From Azospirillum oleiclasticum (lineage in GTDB: Bacteria; Pseudomonadota; Alphaproteobacteria; Azospirillales; Azospirillaceae): 64,000 bases of DNA. The notes under the pieces were generated by a model. It searched no databases and was not told where the DNA came from. It saw only the letters and a list, made by a program, of their open reading frames with translations. The DNA is taken from NCBI RefSeq assembly GCF_013423485.1, contig NZ_JABFFR010000025.1, positions 62,001 through 126,000 on the forward strand, read 5' to 3'. This document shows, piece by piece, positions 42,039 through 50,924 of the stretch; the stretch's first letter is position 1, and each line of letters starts with the position of its first letter. Position numbers and translations under genes: made by a program.

Positions 42039-42694
42039 TCCGACGACGCACCCCTGGCCGGCGGCGCCACCGTCTCGTCGAGGTCGGAGGCGAGCACCAC
42101 CCGCGCCAGCTCGACCACGGTGCGTGCCCGCATCTTCTCCATCGCCATCTGCCGGTGCCCCTCCACCGTTTTGACGGAGATGGCGAGGGCGGTGGCGATC
42201 TCCTTGTTCTGGCGGCCCTTGAGCACCAGGGCCAGCACCTCCCGCTCGCGGCGGCTGAGCTGGGCGAGGCGCGCCTGCACGGCGTCGCGGTCGGCGCGGC
42301 TGGCGATCAGCGCGTGGCTCTTGCGGATGGCGGCATTGACCGTGTCGAGGAGGAGCTGGTCCTTGTAGGGCTTCTCGATGAAGTCCTCCGCCCCCGCCTT
42401 CATCGCCGCCACGGCCAGCGGCACGTCGCCGTGCCCGGTCACCATGACGACCGGCAGCGTGCAGCCGAGACGCTTCAGCTCGGCCAGCACCTCGATGCCG
42501 CTCATCCCCGGCATGCGGATGTCCAGCAGGATGCAGCCGGGCACCGCCGGCGCCCCTTGCGCCTTAAGCTCCAACAACTCCCGGCCCGACGCGAAGGTCC
42601 GACAGTCGATCCCGACCGAGGCCAGCAGGTAGCGGACGGAGTTGCGGATGCCCTCGTCGTCATCGACCAGCAGCACCAGCGGTTGATCGGTCAC
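42035..42694 (-). CDS. TtrR-like response regulator (FixJ/NarL HTH)
   Basis: The 219-residue protein has a receiver domain (LLVDDDEGIR; Asp58 in LLDIRMPGM; MVTGHGD; EKPYK) and a C-terminal LuxR helix-turn-helix (LSRREREVLALVLKGRQNKEIATAL). Its start overlaps the stop of the PhnD-fused sensor kinase (ATGA), so they form a pair. In enteric bacteria such a pair (TtrRS) switches on tetrathionate respiration. Here no ttrABC gene is seen, and the nearby sox genes are candidate targets. Confidence 0.85.
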   Translation of the reverse strand: MTDQPLVLLVDDDEGIRNSVRYLLASVGIDCRTFASGRELLELKAQGAPAVPGCILLDIRMPGMSGIEVLAELKRLGCTLPVVMVTGHGDVPLAVAAMKAGAEDFIEKPYKDQLLLDTVNAAIRKSHALIASRADRDAVQARLAQLSRREREVLALVLKGRQNKEIATALAISVKTVEGHRQMAMEKMRARTVVELARVVLASDLDETVAPPARGASSD

Positions 42695-44466
42695 GACGCA
42701 TCCTCCACGGCCGGCAGGGTGAACAGCACGGTCAGCCCGCGCTCCGGGTTTGGCTCGGCCCGGATGCCGCCGCCGTGCCGCTCCACGATGGTTCGGCAGA
42801 TGGACAGTCCGAGCCCCAGCCCGTCGGGCTTGGTGGTGTAGAAGGGATCGAAGAGCTTTGCCAGCGTTTCGGGCGCCGCACCGGTTCCACTGTCGCTCAC
42901 CGACACCTCGACTATGGGGCCGGCCGTCGCGGTCCGCACGACGATCCCGGCGCCGTCGCCCCTATCCTGCGTGGCGTCCACGGCGTTCTGCAACAGGTTC
43001 AGGAGCACCTGCTGCAATTCCACCCGGTCGCCGGCCACGGGGGGCAGCCCCTCGGCAAGTTCGGCCCGGAGCGGGACGCTGCGCCGGTCCGAGGGGGCGG
43101 CGAACAGCGACAGCGCCTCGCCGACCACGCCGTTGACGTCGATGGTCTCGTGCTGCGCGTCCTTGCGGCGGACGAAGGCGCGGGTGCGGCGGATGATGGC
43201 GGCGGCCAGCTCCGCCTGCTCGACCACCGATTTCGCACCGGCCCGCAGCAGCCCCGGATCGGGCGAGCGGGAGTCCAGGATGCGGATCATCCCGTGCCCG
43301 AAGTTGGTGATGGCGGTCAGCGGCTGGTTCAACTCGTGCGCGATGTTGCTCGCCATCTCCCCCACGATGCCGAGGCGGGAGAGCTGGTCGCGCTCCTCGC
43401 GCAGGCGGAGCGCCGTGGCCTCCGCCCGCTCGCGCTCGGCGATCTCGCGTTGCAACTCGACGGTGCGGCGGTGTACCAGGATCTCCACCCGCCCGGCGTG
43501 GACGATCCACCACAGCAGGGTGACCGCGGCCACGACCAGCCACTGCCAATACTCCTCCACCAGCTCCACAACGCTGGGCGGGGTCTTGGGGTAGGGGCCG
43601 ATGTGCAGGTGGCGGAACAGGTCGTGCACCGTGGTGTAGTCCAACGACGCCGTCCAGCCGCGCCCGTCCTCCGCCGGCATGGTCAGCAGCGCCGCCGACA
43701 CCCGCCGCGCCAGCTCCCGCGGGGTGTGGGGCAGTCGGGCGAAGGGCCAGTCCGGGTAGAGGCGGGAAGAGACGCGGCAGGGCAGCCCGCCGGCGGCCCG
43801 CTCGCCCAACACGGCGAACTCGTCCGGCCGGATGCGCCCGGCGGCGGCCAGCTCCTCCAGCAGGCAGGCGCGGACGATGCCGGCGTCGGCCCGGCCGTCG
43901 CGCACCGCCTCCACCACGCCCTCCATGGGAAAGCCGACGGCGGTGAGGGCGCGCAGGTCGCGGAAGGGGCGGACGCCGGCCTCCTCCAGCTCCCGCCACG
44001 CGATCTGGAAGCCGCCGAAGGCGTCGGTCGACACCACCGCGACGGACTGGCCGCGCAGATCCTTCAGCACCACGAGATCCTCGCGGTCGGCGCGGCGGAA
44101 GATGGTGGAGCCCACCGCTCCCATGGCCGAGCCGACCGTCTCCGATTCCAGCGTCGCGATGCGGGTGACGGCGAAGCGGGCTTCCAGCGTGACGTAGTTG
44201 CCGGGGTTGGTGATGACGAAATCCACCCGGTGGTCCGCCACCGCCAGCACCATGCCCGGCAGGTCGAGCGGCACCATGGTGAAGCGGTGGTCCGGGATGA
44301 CGCGGTTGAGGTGGTCGAGCGTGGCGTCCCAATCCCGCGCCGCCCGTTCCGACCCCTGATAGGCGAGGACGCCCACCCGCACGTCCATCCGCACGTCGGC
44401 GCCGTCGGCCAGGGCCGCCGCCCCCGACACCAGCACACCGACCAGAGCACACATCCACCGCAGCAT
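42691..44466 (-). CDS. TtrS-like sensor kinase with periplasmic PhnD-type binding domain
   Basis: The 591-residue protein starts with a signal-like hydrophobic segment and then has a PhnD/SBP-type periplasmic domain (about 25-275; DVRVGVLAYQG, FVITNPGNYV). One membrane helix (about 300-320) follows, then a kinase core with H-box IAHELNQPL (phospho-His377), N-box NLLQNAVDAT and G-box GLGLGL. This layout is that of TtrS, the tetrathionate sensor. It lies near the sox operon, so sensing a sulfur oxyanion is likely but not proved by sequence. It is coupled (ATGA) to the response regulator gene. Confidence 0.85.
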   Translation of the reverse strand: MLRWMCALVGVLVSGAAALADGADVRMDVRVGVLAYQGSERAARDWDATLDHLNRVIPDHRFTMVPLDLPGMVLAVADHRVDFVITNPGNYVTLEARFAVTRIATLESETVGSAMGAVGSTIFRRADREDLVVLKDLRGQSVAVVSTDAFGGFQIAWRELEEAGVRPFRDLRALTAVGFPMEGVVEAVRDGRADAGIVRACLLEELAAAGRIRPDEFAVLGERAAGGLPCRVSSRLYPDWPFARLPHTPRELARRVSAALLTMPAEDGRGWTASLDYTTVHDLFRHLHIGPYPKTPPSVVELVEEYWQWLVVAAVTLLWWIVHAGRVEILVHRRTVELQREIAERERAEATALRLREERDQLSRLGIVGEMASNIAHELNQPLTAITNFGHGMIRILDSRSPDPGLLRAGAKSVVEQAELAAAIIRRTRAFVRRKDAQHETIDVNGVVGEALSLFAAPSDRRSVPLRAELAEGLPPVAGDRVELQQVLLNLLQNAVDATQDRGDGAGIVVRTATAGPIVEVSVSDSGTGAAPETLAKLFDPFYTTKPDGLGLGLSICRTIVERHGGGIRAEPNPERGLTVLFTLPAVEDAS

Positions 44467-44514
44467 GGCCCGAGCTATAGCACGCCCGCGCCATGGCCGC
44501 GACCGGGTGCCCGG

Positions 44515-46314
44515 TCACGCCTTCCTGCCGCCACCCGGCAGCACGCCGGCGACCACGTCCTTGGCGGTGCCCTTCAGCATCTCCCACATTTCCGGGTCGC
44601 CCTTGGCGAGCGTCGCCATCATGGCGGCGGCGTTCTTCAGGGTGATGTGTGGCGGCAGGGGCGGCACGTTGGGGTCGGTCACGGCCTCGACCAGGACCGG
44701 GCCGCGGGTCGCCAGCGCCTCGTCCCACACGCGGCCGAGGTCGTCGGGGTTGTCGACGCGGAGGCCCTTGAAGCCCAGCAGCTCCGCGTAGCGGGCGTAG
44801 GGCACGTCGGGGAGCTGCTGCGACGCCTCGAACTTCGGGTCGCCGGCCTGGGCGCGCATCTCCCAGGTCACCTGGTTGAGGTCGCGGTTGTTCAGCACCA
44901 GCACGACGAAGCGCGGGTCGGCCCACTGCTTCCAGTATTTGGCGACCGTGATCAGCCCGTTCATGCCGTTCATCTGCATGGCGCCATCGCCGACGATCGC
45001 CAGCACCGGGCGGTCGGGATAGGCGAACTTGGCGGCGACGCCATAGGGAACGCCGGGCCCCATGGTCGCAAGCCCGCCGCACAGCGCCGCCTTCATGCCG
45101 CGGCGGATCTTCAGGTCGCGGGCGTACCAGTTGGTTCCCGACCCGGTGTCGCAGGCGATGATCACGTCGTCGGGCAGGCGCGGCGACAGCTCCCAGAAGA
45201 CGCGCTGCGGGTTGAGCGGCGTGGCGCTCTGCATCGCGCGGGCCTCCAGCGTCTTCCACCAGTCGGCCACGCCCTTTTCGATGGTCTCGCGCCAGGACCG
45301 GTCCTGCTTGCGGATCAGGTGCGGGATCAGGGCGCGCAGGGTGCCGGCGCTGTCGCCGACCAGATTGACCTCCATGGGGTAGCGGATGCTCAGCACCTTC
45401 GGGTCGATGTCGATCTGCACGCCGCGGGCCTGCCCTTCCTTCGGCAGGAACTCCGAATAGGGGAAGGTCGAGCCCACCATCAGCAGCGTGTCGCAGTTCG
45501 CCATCATCTCCCAGCTCGGTTTGGTGCCGAGCAGGCCGATGGAGCCGGTGACGAAGGGCAGGTCGTCGGGCAGGGCGGGCTTGCCCAGCAACGCCTTCGC
45601 CACGCCGCAGCCGAGGATGTCCGCCACCTCGATCACCTCGTCGGCGGCCTGCATCGCGCCGGCCCCGATCAGCATCGCCACCCTGGAGCCGGCGTTGAGC
45701 ACGTCGGCCGCGCGCCTCAGATCCTCGTCGGTCGGGCGGACCACCGGGGCGGTGTAGCCGACGCCGGAATGGATGGTGCCGTGGGCGCGCGGCGGCGTCT
45801 CCACCGCGTCCATCTCCTGCAGATCGTTGGGGATGATGATGCAGGTGACCGTGCGCTCCGCCTTGGCGATGCGCACCGCGCGGTCGATCAGGTGGCGCAC
45901 CTGGGCGGGCGTCGTCGCCATCTGCACGAAGGCGTCGGCCACGTCCTTGAACAGGGAGAGGAGGTCCACCTCCTGCTGGTAATGGCCGCCCAGCGCCGTC
46001 AGCGCCTGCTGACCGACGATGGCGAGCACCGGCTGGTGGTCGAGCTTGGCGTCGTAGAGCCCGTTCAGCAGATGGATGGCGCCGGGGCCGGAGGTCGCCA
46101 TGCAAACACCCAGCTCGCCGGTGTATTTGGCGTGCGCGGTCGCCATGAAGGCGGCCATCTCCTCGTGCCGGACCTGCACGAACTCGAAGCGGTCGCCGGC
46201 CCGCGCCAGCCCGCCCATCAGCCCGTTGATGCCGTCGCCGGAGTAGCCGAAGACGCGCCGCACGCCCCATTCGGAAAGCCGCTGCCAGAAGAAATCGCTG
46301 ACGTTCGCTGCCAT
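44515..46314 (-). CDS. Pyruvate oxidase-like thiamine pyrophosphate enzyme
   Basis: The 599-residue enzyme has the three-domain layout of pyruvate oxidase/PoxB/acetolactate synthase relatives. Glu51 in RHEEMAAF activates the TPP ylide, and GDGAMQMNGMNGL...LNN near residue 435 is the Mg-TPP motif. The first block VFGYSGDGINGLMGGL is typical of the YdaP/PoxB branch. It may oxidise pyruvate or a related 2-oxo acid. ATG 46314 has AGAGGG about 5 bases upstream. It stands alone here, divergent from the rhodopsin-transducer-like gene. Confidence 0.85.
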   Translation of the reverse strand: MAANVSDFFWQRLSEWGVRRVFGYSGDGINGLMGGLARAGDRFEFVQVRHEEMAAFMATAHAKYTGELGVCMATSGPGAIHLLNGLYDAKLDHQPVLAIVGQQALTALGGHYQQEVDLLSLFKDVADAFVQMATTPAQVRHLIDRAVRIAKAERTVTCIIIPNDLQEMDAVETPPRAHGTIHSGVGYTAPVVRPTDEDLRRAADVLNAGSRVAMLIGAGAMQAADEVIEVADILGCGVAKALLGKPALPDDLPFVTGSIGLLGTKPSWEMMANCDTLLMVGSTFPYSEFLPKEGQARGVQIDIDPKVLSIRYPMEVNLVGDSAGTLRALIPHLIRKQDRSWRETIEKGVADWWKTLEARAMQSATPLNPQRVFWELSPRLPDDVIIACDTGSGTNWYARDLKIRRGMKAALCGGLATMGPGVPYGVAAKFAYPDRPVLAIVGDGAMQMNGMNGLITVAKYWKQWADPRFVVLVLNNRDLNQVTWEMRAQAGDPKFEASQQLPDVPYARYAELLGFKGLRVDNPDDLGRVWDEALATRGPVLVEAVTDPNVPPLPPHITLKNAAAMMATLAKGDPEMWEMLKGTAKDVVAGVLPGGGRKA

Positions 46315-46502
46315 GGTGGCCCTCTCCGGATCGCTGCGGGGATTGTCGATTCTTGTCCCCTTCAACGGCACCGGATCGGTTCGGTTCGGCCTGCGCGGGA
46401 TGAAATCTCTGCAAGGTTGCGGGGCGGGAAGGGCGGAACCGGGGCGGCGACGGCCGGTTGAACGGCAGACCCCGCGCCGCGCGGCGCCTTGCGACGGAGG
46501 AG

Positions 46503-46886
46503 ATGGACTTGGGCGAGAACGCGATCGGCCGCCAGCGCTGGGCCATCCCCGACGGCTACATCCCGGCCTGGAGCCACGGGCCGGACCCGGAGATGACCAG
46601 TCACGAGGGCCTGAGCATCCTCAACACCGGCGACCGGGAGGTCGAGGTGCGCATCACCCTCTACTTCACCGACCGCGAGCCCGCCGGCCCCTACCGCGTG
46701 CGCGTCGGCGCCCGACGGACCAACCATGTCCGCATGAACCTGCTGACCGATCCGGAGCCGGTGCCGCTCGGCACCCCCTACGCCAGCGTGGTGGAAGCCG
46801 ACGCCCCGGTGGTCGTGCAGATCACCCGCCTCGACAGCCGCCAGGCCGAGAACGCCCTGCTCAGCACCATCGCCTTTCCGGTGTGA
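46503..46886 (+). CDS. Sensory rhodopsin transducer (ASRT/DUF1362) family protein
   Basis: The 127-residue protein matches the Anabaena sensory rhodopsin transducer family over most of its length: WAIPDGYIP, GPEP-like GPDPEMTSHEG, LNTGDREVEV, ARRTNHVRMNLLTDPEP, and VVQITRLDSRQAENALLST. In the model protein it is a soluble tetramer that binds the rhodopsin. No rhodopsin gene is in this window, so this copy may act in sugar or other ligand sensing. GGAGG is close to the ATG (2 bases) and 8 bases from a TTG at 46509, so the start is uncertain. Confidence 0.85.
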   Translation: MDLGENAIGRQRWAIPDGYIPAWSHGPDPEMTSHEGLSILNTGDREVEVRITLYFTDREPAGPYRVRVGARRTNHVRMNLLTDPEPVPLGTPYASVVEADAPVVVQITRLDSRQAENALLSTIAFPV

Positions 46887-46898
46887 GCATCACCCACT

Positions 46899-47633
46899 CT
46901 ACCCATGCAACTCGCGGAACAGGCTGCCCCAGCCCTGGAGGCGGCGGGTGTCCACGCCGGTCATGCGCAGCGCCTTCCACAGCACGGTGGCGATGGTGTC
47001 GTAGATCGGGATGCCCAGCCGCTGCTCCATCGCCTCGGTCACCGGGGCGCCGCGCATGTTGGTGCAGATGATGGCGATGGCGTCGGGCTTCGCCTCCTCC
47101 GCCACCTCGGCGCACATGCGGGCCACGGTATCCTCGGTGACTTCGGAGAAGGAGAAGTTGCCGCAGTCGTTCAGGTGCCGCTCGGCCACCACGTCGAATC
47201 CGGCGGCGCGGTAGTTGGCGACCATCGCCGCCTGCACGTCGTGCAGGTAGGGGCTGACCAGCGCCACCCGCTTGCGGCCGGTGATCTCCAGGATCTCGTT
47301 CAGCGCCAGCATGGAGGTGCAGGCGGGAATGCCCACCGCGGCCTCGATCTCCGCGCACAGCCGCTCGTCGGCGTCGAAGCCCAGCCAGCCGGCCGAGGTG
47401 CCGTTCCAGCCGATCACCCGCACGCGGGCGTCGGCCAGCAGTCGGGAGGCGGCCACCAGGGGCGCGTTGTCGAACTGTCCAAGCGCCTGCGGGCGCAGCG
47501 AGATTTCGGTGACGGGGAAGCGGGCGAAATGCGCCGTCACCTCCGGCAGCCCGGCCAGCATGGCGGCGGTCACCGGCTCCAGCACGGTGTTCGACGACGG
47601 CGTCAGCATGCCGAGGAGAACGCGGTCCTTCAT
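46899..47633 (-). CDS. Asp/Glu racemase superfamily enzyme (maleate isomerase/arylmalonate decarboxylase-like)
   Basis: The 244-residue protein keeps one catalytic cysteine, Cys190 in AIICTNMRG. At the usual first-cysteine position it has glycine (Gly78 in WNGTSAG). This pattern is that of arylmalonate decarboxylase rather than of the two-cysteine racemases and maleate isomerases. The C-terminal LGIPIYDTIATVLWKALR and GWGSLFREL segments also fit. Reaction: probably decarboxylation or isomerisation of a dicarboxylate; substrate unknown. It is the last gene of the long minus-strand amidase/ABC operon, with an ATGA overlap to the GntR gene. Confidence 0.8.
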   Translation of the reverse strand: MKDRVLLGMLTPSSNTVLEPVTAAMLAGLPEVTAHFARFPVTEISLRPQALGQFDNAPLVAASRLLADARVRVIGWNGTSAGWLGFDADERLCAEIEAAVGIPACTSMLALNEILEITGRKRVALVSPYLHDVQAAMVANYRAAGFDVVAERHLNDCGNFSFSEVTEDTVARMCAEVAEEAKPDAIAIICTNMRGAPVTEAMEQRLGIPIYDTIATVLWKALRMTGVDTRRLQGWGSLFRELHG

Positions 47634-48346
47634 GGGTCTACAGGTCCTTCGGTCGGAACAGGCGGCGGGCCGCCGGCCATCACCTCGCCGGTGCGGGTGA
47701 TGTGGTGGGACAGGAGCGTGCCGGCCGCGTCCGCATCGCGGCGGACCAGCGCGTCGAGGATGGAACGGTGTTCAACCACCGACTCCGCCAGCCGGCCCTC
47801 GAAGGCGAGCGCCAGGAAGCGGGCACGCTCCAGCGGGCCGAACAGCCGGTCGTGCGCGTCCACAAGGGCGCGGTTCTTGGCCCCGGCGACGATGCTGCGG
47901 TGGATGATCTGGTTGATGTCGAAATAGGCGGTCAGGTCACCGGCCGCGTGCGCCGCCTCCAGCCGGTCCTGGAGCGCGTGCAGGCGCTTGAGATCGGTGG
48001 CGGTCATGCGCGCGCAGGCGAGCCGGGCGGCGAAGCCCTCGATGCCCGCCTCCACCTCGAACAGCGGCGGCAGCGCGGCGCCGTCCAGCGGGGTGACGAT
48101 GGCGCTGCGGTTGCGGCGGAGCATCACCAGCCCTTCCGACGCCAGCAGCTTCAATGCCTCGCGCAGCGGCGTGCGCGAGATGCCGAGATCCTCGCACAGA
48201 TCCGGCTCGACGATGCGCGACCCGGGGGCCAGCGCGCCGCGCACGATCATCCGGCGCAGCCGATCGACCGCGCGGTCGGCCAGCGACGGTTCCTGACGCG
48301 GCCGGCGGGCGCGGCGCGGGGCCGGCGAGTCGGTCTCGACGCTCAT
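47630..48346 (-). CDS. GntR family transcriptional regulator (FCD type)
   Basis: The 238-residue protein has an N-terminal winged helix (DLCEDLGISRTPLREALKLLASEGLV) and a C-terminal FCD domain with FDINQIIHRSIV and EHRSIL, the metal/ligand histidine pattern. It probably represses its own catabolic operon until the substrate is present. It overlaps the racemase-like gene (ATGA) and the amidase gene (ATGA) on either side, so the three are translated together. Confidence 0.9.
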   Translation of the reverse strand: MSVETDSPAPRRARRPRQEPSLADRAVDRLRRMIVRGALAPGSRIVEPDLCEDLGISRTPLREALKLLASEGLVMLRRNRSAIVTPLDGAALPPLFEVEAGIEGFAARLACARMTATDLKRLHALQDRLEAAHAAGDLTAYFDINQIIHRSIVAGAKNRALVDAHDRLFGPLERARFLALAFEGRLAESVVEHRSILDALVRRDADAAGTLLSHHITRTGEVMAGGPPPVPTEGPVDP

Positions 48347-49716
48347 GACGGGCTCCCACCCGCCAGGATGCGCTCGGCCGCCGCCGCCGCGGCGAGCAGC
48401 CGGCGGTCGTGCCCGCGCGCGGCGGCGATCTGCAACCCCACCGGCAGCCCGTCCCGGCCGGTCCCGCAGGGAATGCTGATGGCCGGCACGCGGGCATGGT
48501 TGAACAGCGGGGTGAAGGCGGCGTGCGCCCGCGGCGGCACCGGCACGCCGCCGATGGTCTCCGGCCCCAGCCGGTCGAAGGACCAGGCGACGCAGGGCGT
48601 GGTCGGCCCGATCAGCAGATCCACGTCCAGGAGGAAGGCGGCCAGCGCGCGGGCCACCTCGCCGCTCAGGCGCAGCGCCCCGGCCACCGCCGCCCCGTCG
48701 AGCGTCAGCCCGCGTTCGATCTGCGCACCGACATCCGGATCGAAGCGGGTGGGATCGGCGCGGAAGGTGGCGCCGTGGATGGCGGCGAGGCCGGCGTGCT
48801 GGAGCGGCATCAGCGCCGTCTCGTCGGCCCCGGCCGGCCACACGGGATCACGCCGCACCACCCGCCAGCCGGCCGCCGCCAGCCGCTCCACCGCCCGGTC
48901 GACGGCAGCAGCAACATCGTCATCGACCGGGGTGTCGAGGCCGAAGCGCGGGCTGTAGGCGACGGTCGGGGTGGTCACGTCGGCACCGGCCGGCAGCACC
49001 GCCGCGCTGTCGGGGTCGCGCGGGTCGGGGCCGGCCAGCGCCTCGAAGAGAAGGGCCGCGTCGGCGACGCTGCGGGCGATGGGCGCCATCACCGCCAGCC
49101 CGGTGAAGGGTTCGGCGAAGCCGGGGCCGTAGGGGATCGCCCCGAAGGACGGCTTGAACCCCACCACCCCCACGTGCGCCGGCGGCCGGCGGCTCGACCC
49201 GCCGGCGTCGGTGCCAAGCGCCAGCGGCACCAGCCCCGCGGCCACCGCCACCGCCGGCCCGCCCGACGAGCCGCCGGGGGTCAGCCGCGGGTCCATCGGA
49301 TGCTTCGTCGGCCCGAACAGCCGGTTGGTGGTGACGCCCTTGCAGGCGAACTCCGAGCTGTTCGCCATGCCGACCACCACCGCACCCGCGGCGCGCAGCC
49401 GCTCCACCGCGATGGCGTGGGCCGGCGCCACGAAGTCGGCGAACAGGGCCGAGCCCTGCGTCACCCGGCAGCCCTTCACCCAGATGGTGTCCTTCACGGC
49501 GACCGGCACGCCGGCCAGCGGCAGGGCTTCCCCGGCTTTGACGCGGGCATCGACCGCCTCGGCCTCGGCCAGCGCCCGCTCGGTGTGGACGGCCACGAAG
49601 GCGTTGAGCTTCGGGTTGCCGGCGGCGATCCGCTCCAGGCAGGCGTGGACCGAGGTGCTGGCGCTGATGCGGCCGGTCCGCACGGCCTCGGCGATGGAAA
49701 CGGCGGTGTCGGTCAT
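48343..49716 (-). CDS. Amidase signature family protein
   Basis: The 457-residue protein has the Ser-cisSer-Lys triad motifs: PVAVKDTIWVKG (Lys), TPGGSSGGPAVAVA (cis-Ser) and GTDAGGSSRRPP (nucleophile Ser). It hydrolyses an amide to an acid and ammonia. The acyl group could be an aliphatic or dicarboxylic monoamide. It is coupled to GntR (downstream) and MFS (upstream) genes by ATGA overlaps, in an operon with a polyamine-type ABC transporter. Confidence 0.92.
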   Translation of the reverse strand: MTDTAVSIAEAVRTGRISASTSVHACLERIAAGNPKLNAFVAVHTERALAEAEAVDARVKAGEALPLAGVPVAVKDTIWVKGCRVTQGSALFADFVAPAHAIAVERLRAAGAVVVGMANSSEFACKGVTTNRLFGPTKHPMDPRLTPGGSSGGPAVAVAAGLVPLALGTDAGGSSRRPPAHVGVVGFKPSFGAIPYGPGFAEPFTGLAVMAPIARSVADAALLFEALAGPDPRDPDSAAVLPAGADVTTPTVAYSPRFGLDTPVDDDVAAAVDRAVERLAAAGWRVVRRDPVWPAGADETALMPLQHAGLAAIHGATFRADPTRFDPDVGAQIERGLTLDGAAVAGALRLSGEVARALAAFLLDVDLLIGPTTPCVAWSFDRLGPETIGGVPVPPRAHAAFTPLFNHARVPAISIPCGTGRDGLPVGLQIAAARGHDRRLLAAAAAAERILAGGSPS

Positions 49717-50912
49717 CGGGGGTTCCGCAGGAGGGAGAGGCCGGAGATCGCGGTCAGCAGGGCGAGCACCAGATAGGCGGCGGCCAGCCCGCCGCCGAGC
49801 AGCACGGCCAGCGTGACCAGCCCCGGCGCCAGGACCAGCCCGAGGAAGCTCGGCACCAGGATGGCGCCGGTCGCCTCCGCCACCCGGGCGGCGGGGGCGA
49901 GGCGGGCGACCTCCGCCAGGAACACGCCGTTCCAGCCGCTGGCCGTCAGCCCGAACAGGAACATCAGGACGCCCAGCGCCGGCACCGGCAGCGCCTCGCC
50001 GGCCAGCGCCAGGGCGGTGGAGGCGGCGGCCATCCCGAAGCCGAGCCCCGCGACGATCCGCCCCGGTACGAACAGCCGGAGGCCCGCCAGCCCCCAGCCC
50101 AGCCGCCCGAGCAGCCCGCCGGCCTGCGCCGCCGCCATCACCAGCCCGGCAATGACATAGGGGATGTCCAGCGTCTCCACCGCGAAGGTGACGAAGTAGG
50201 TGTTCAGCACCATCTGCATCGCCGAATAGGGGCCGGCGGCGAGCGCCAGCCGCAGCATCTGCGGGTCGCGCCGCACGATGCCCAGCGCCTCCACCAGCCG
50301 CACCCGCCGGCCCCCGGCGTCGTGGGTCAGGTGGTCGTAGCGCCCGGCCATCGCCGAGAAGAGCACGGCCGCCGCCACCGCGATCCCGGCGATCACGAGA
50401 TAGCCAAGCCGCGGGTCGATCGTGGTCGCCAGCAGCGGCAGGGCGAGCGAGCCGACCAGCGCGCCGAGCTGGTTGCCGGTCTGGCGGATCGAGAACACCA
50501 GCGGCCGCTGCGCGGGCGTGGCGAGCCGCCCCAGGAGGGCCGAGCTGGCCGGCGTCTCCGGCCCGAAGGCGAAGGCCAGCAGGACGCCCGCCAGCAGGAA
50601 GGGCACCGCCCCATACTCCGCCGCCAGCGCCGCCAGCCCCATGCTGCCGGCCACCGCCAGCATCGCCAGCCGGGCGACGCCGAAGGATCCGAACCGCCCC
50701 ACCAGCGTGCCGCCCCAGACCACCGTCGCCATGCCGACCGCGAACACCGCCGCCGGGAACAGCCCCAGCATCGCCGCGTCGATCCCCAGCGCCGGGGCCA
50801 GCACGCCCGGCGCGAACAGCGCGATGGACACCACCGCCTGAAGACCCGCCATCGCCGCCAGCGCCGGGGCCAGCGGCGGCGTGGCCGGGGGCATGCTCAT
50901 TCCATGAGGCAT
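49713..50912 (-). CDS. MFS transporter
   Basis: The 399-residue protein has about twelve membrane helices and an MFS pattern, such as GFAFGPETPASSALLGRLATPAQRPLVFSIRQTG-type segments around residue 110-150. The substrate is unknown. Its start lacks a visible ribosome site, and ATG codons at 50912, 50900 and 50894 are all possible. It follows the ABC permease genes by 12 bases and overlaps the amidase gene (ATGA). Confidence 0.88.
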   Translation of the reverse strand: MPHGMSMPPATPPLAPALAAMAGLQAVVSIALFAPGVLAPALGIDAAMLGLFPAAVFAVGMATVVWGGTLVGRFGSFGVARLAMLAVAGSMGLAALAAEYGAVPFLLAGVLLAFAFGPETPASSALLGRLATPAQRPLVFSIRQTGNQLGALVGSLALPLLATTIDPRLGYLVIAGIAVAAAVLFSAMAGRYDHLTHDAGGRRVRLVEALGIVRRDPQMLRLALAAGPYSAMQMVLNTYFVTFAVETLDIPYVIAGLVMAAAQAGGLLGRLGWGLAGLRLFVPGRIVAGLGFGMAAASTALALAGEALPVPALGVLMFLFGLTASGWNGVFLAEVARLAPAARVAEATGAILVPSFLGLVLAPGLVTLAVLLGGGLAAAYLVLALLTAISGLSLLRNPR

Positions 50913-50924
50913 CGTCGGTGCCGG

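Noticed and set aside
42775..46461. A 1,228-residue open frame opposite the TtrS-like and TPP enzyme genes
   Set aside because: Low-complexity composition and no motif; the minus strand has intact kinase and TPP-enzyme domains.
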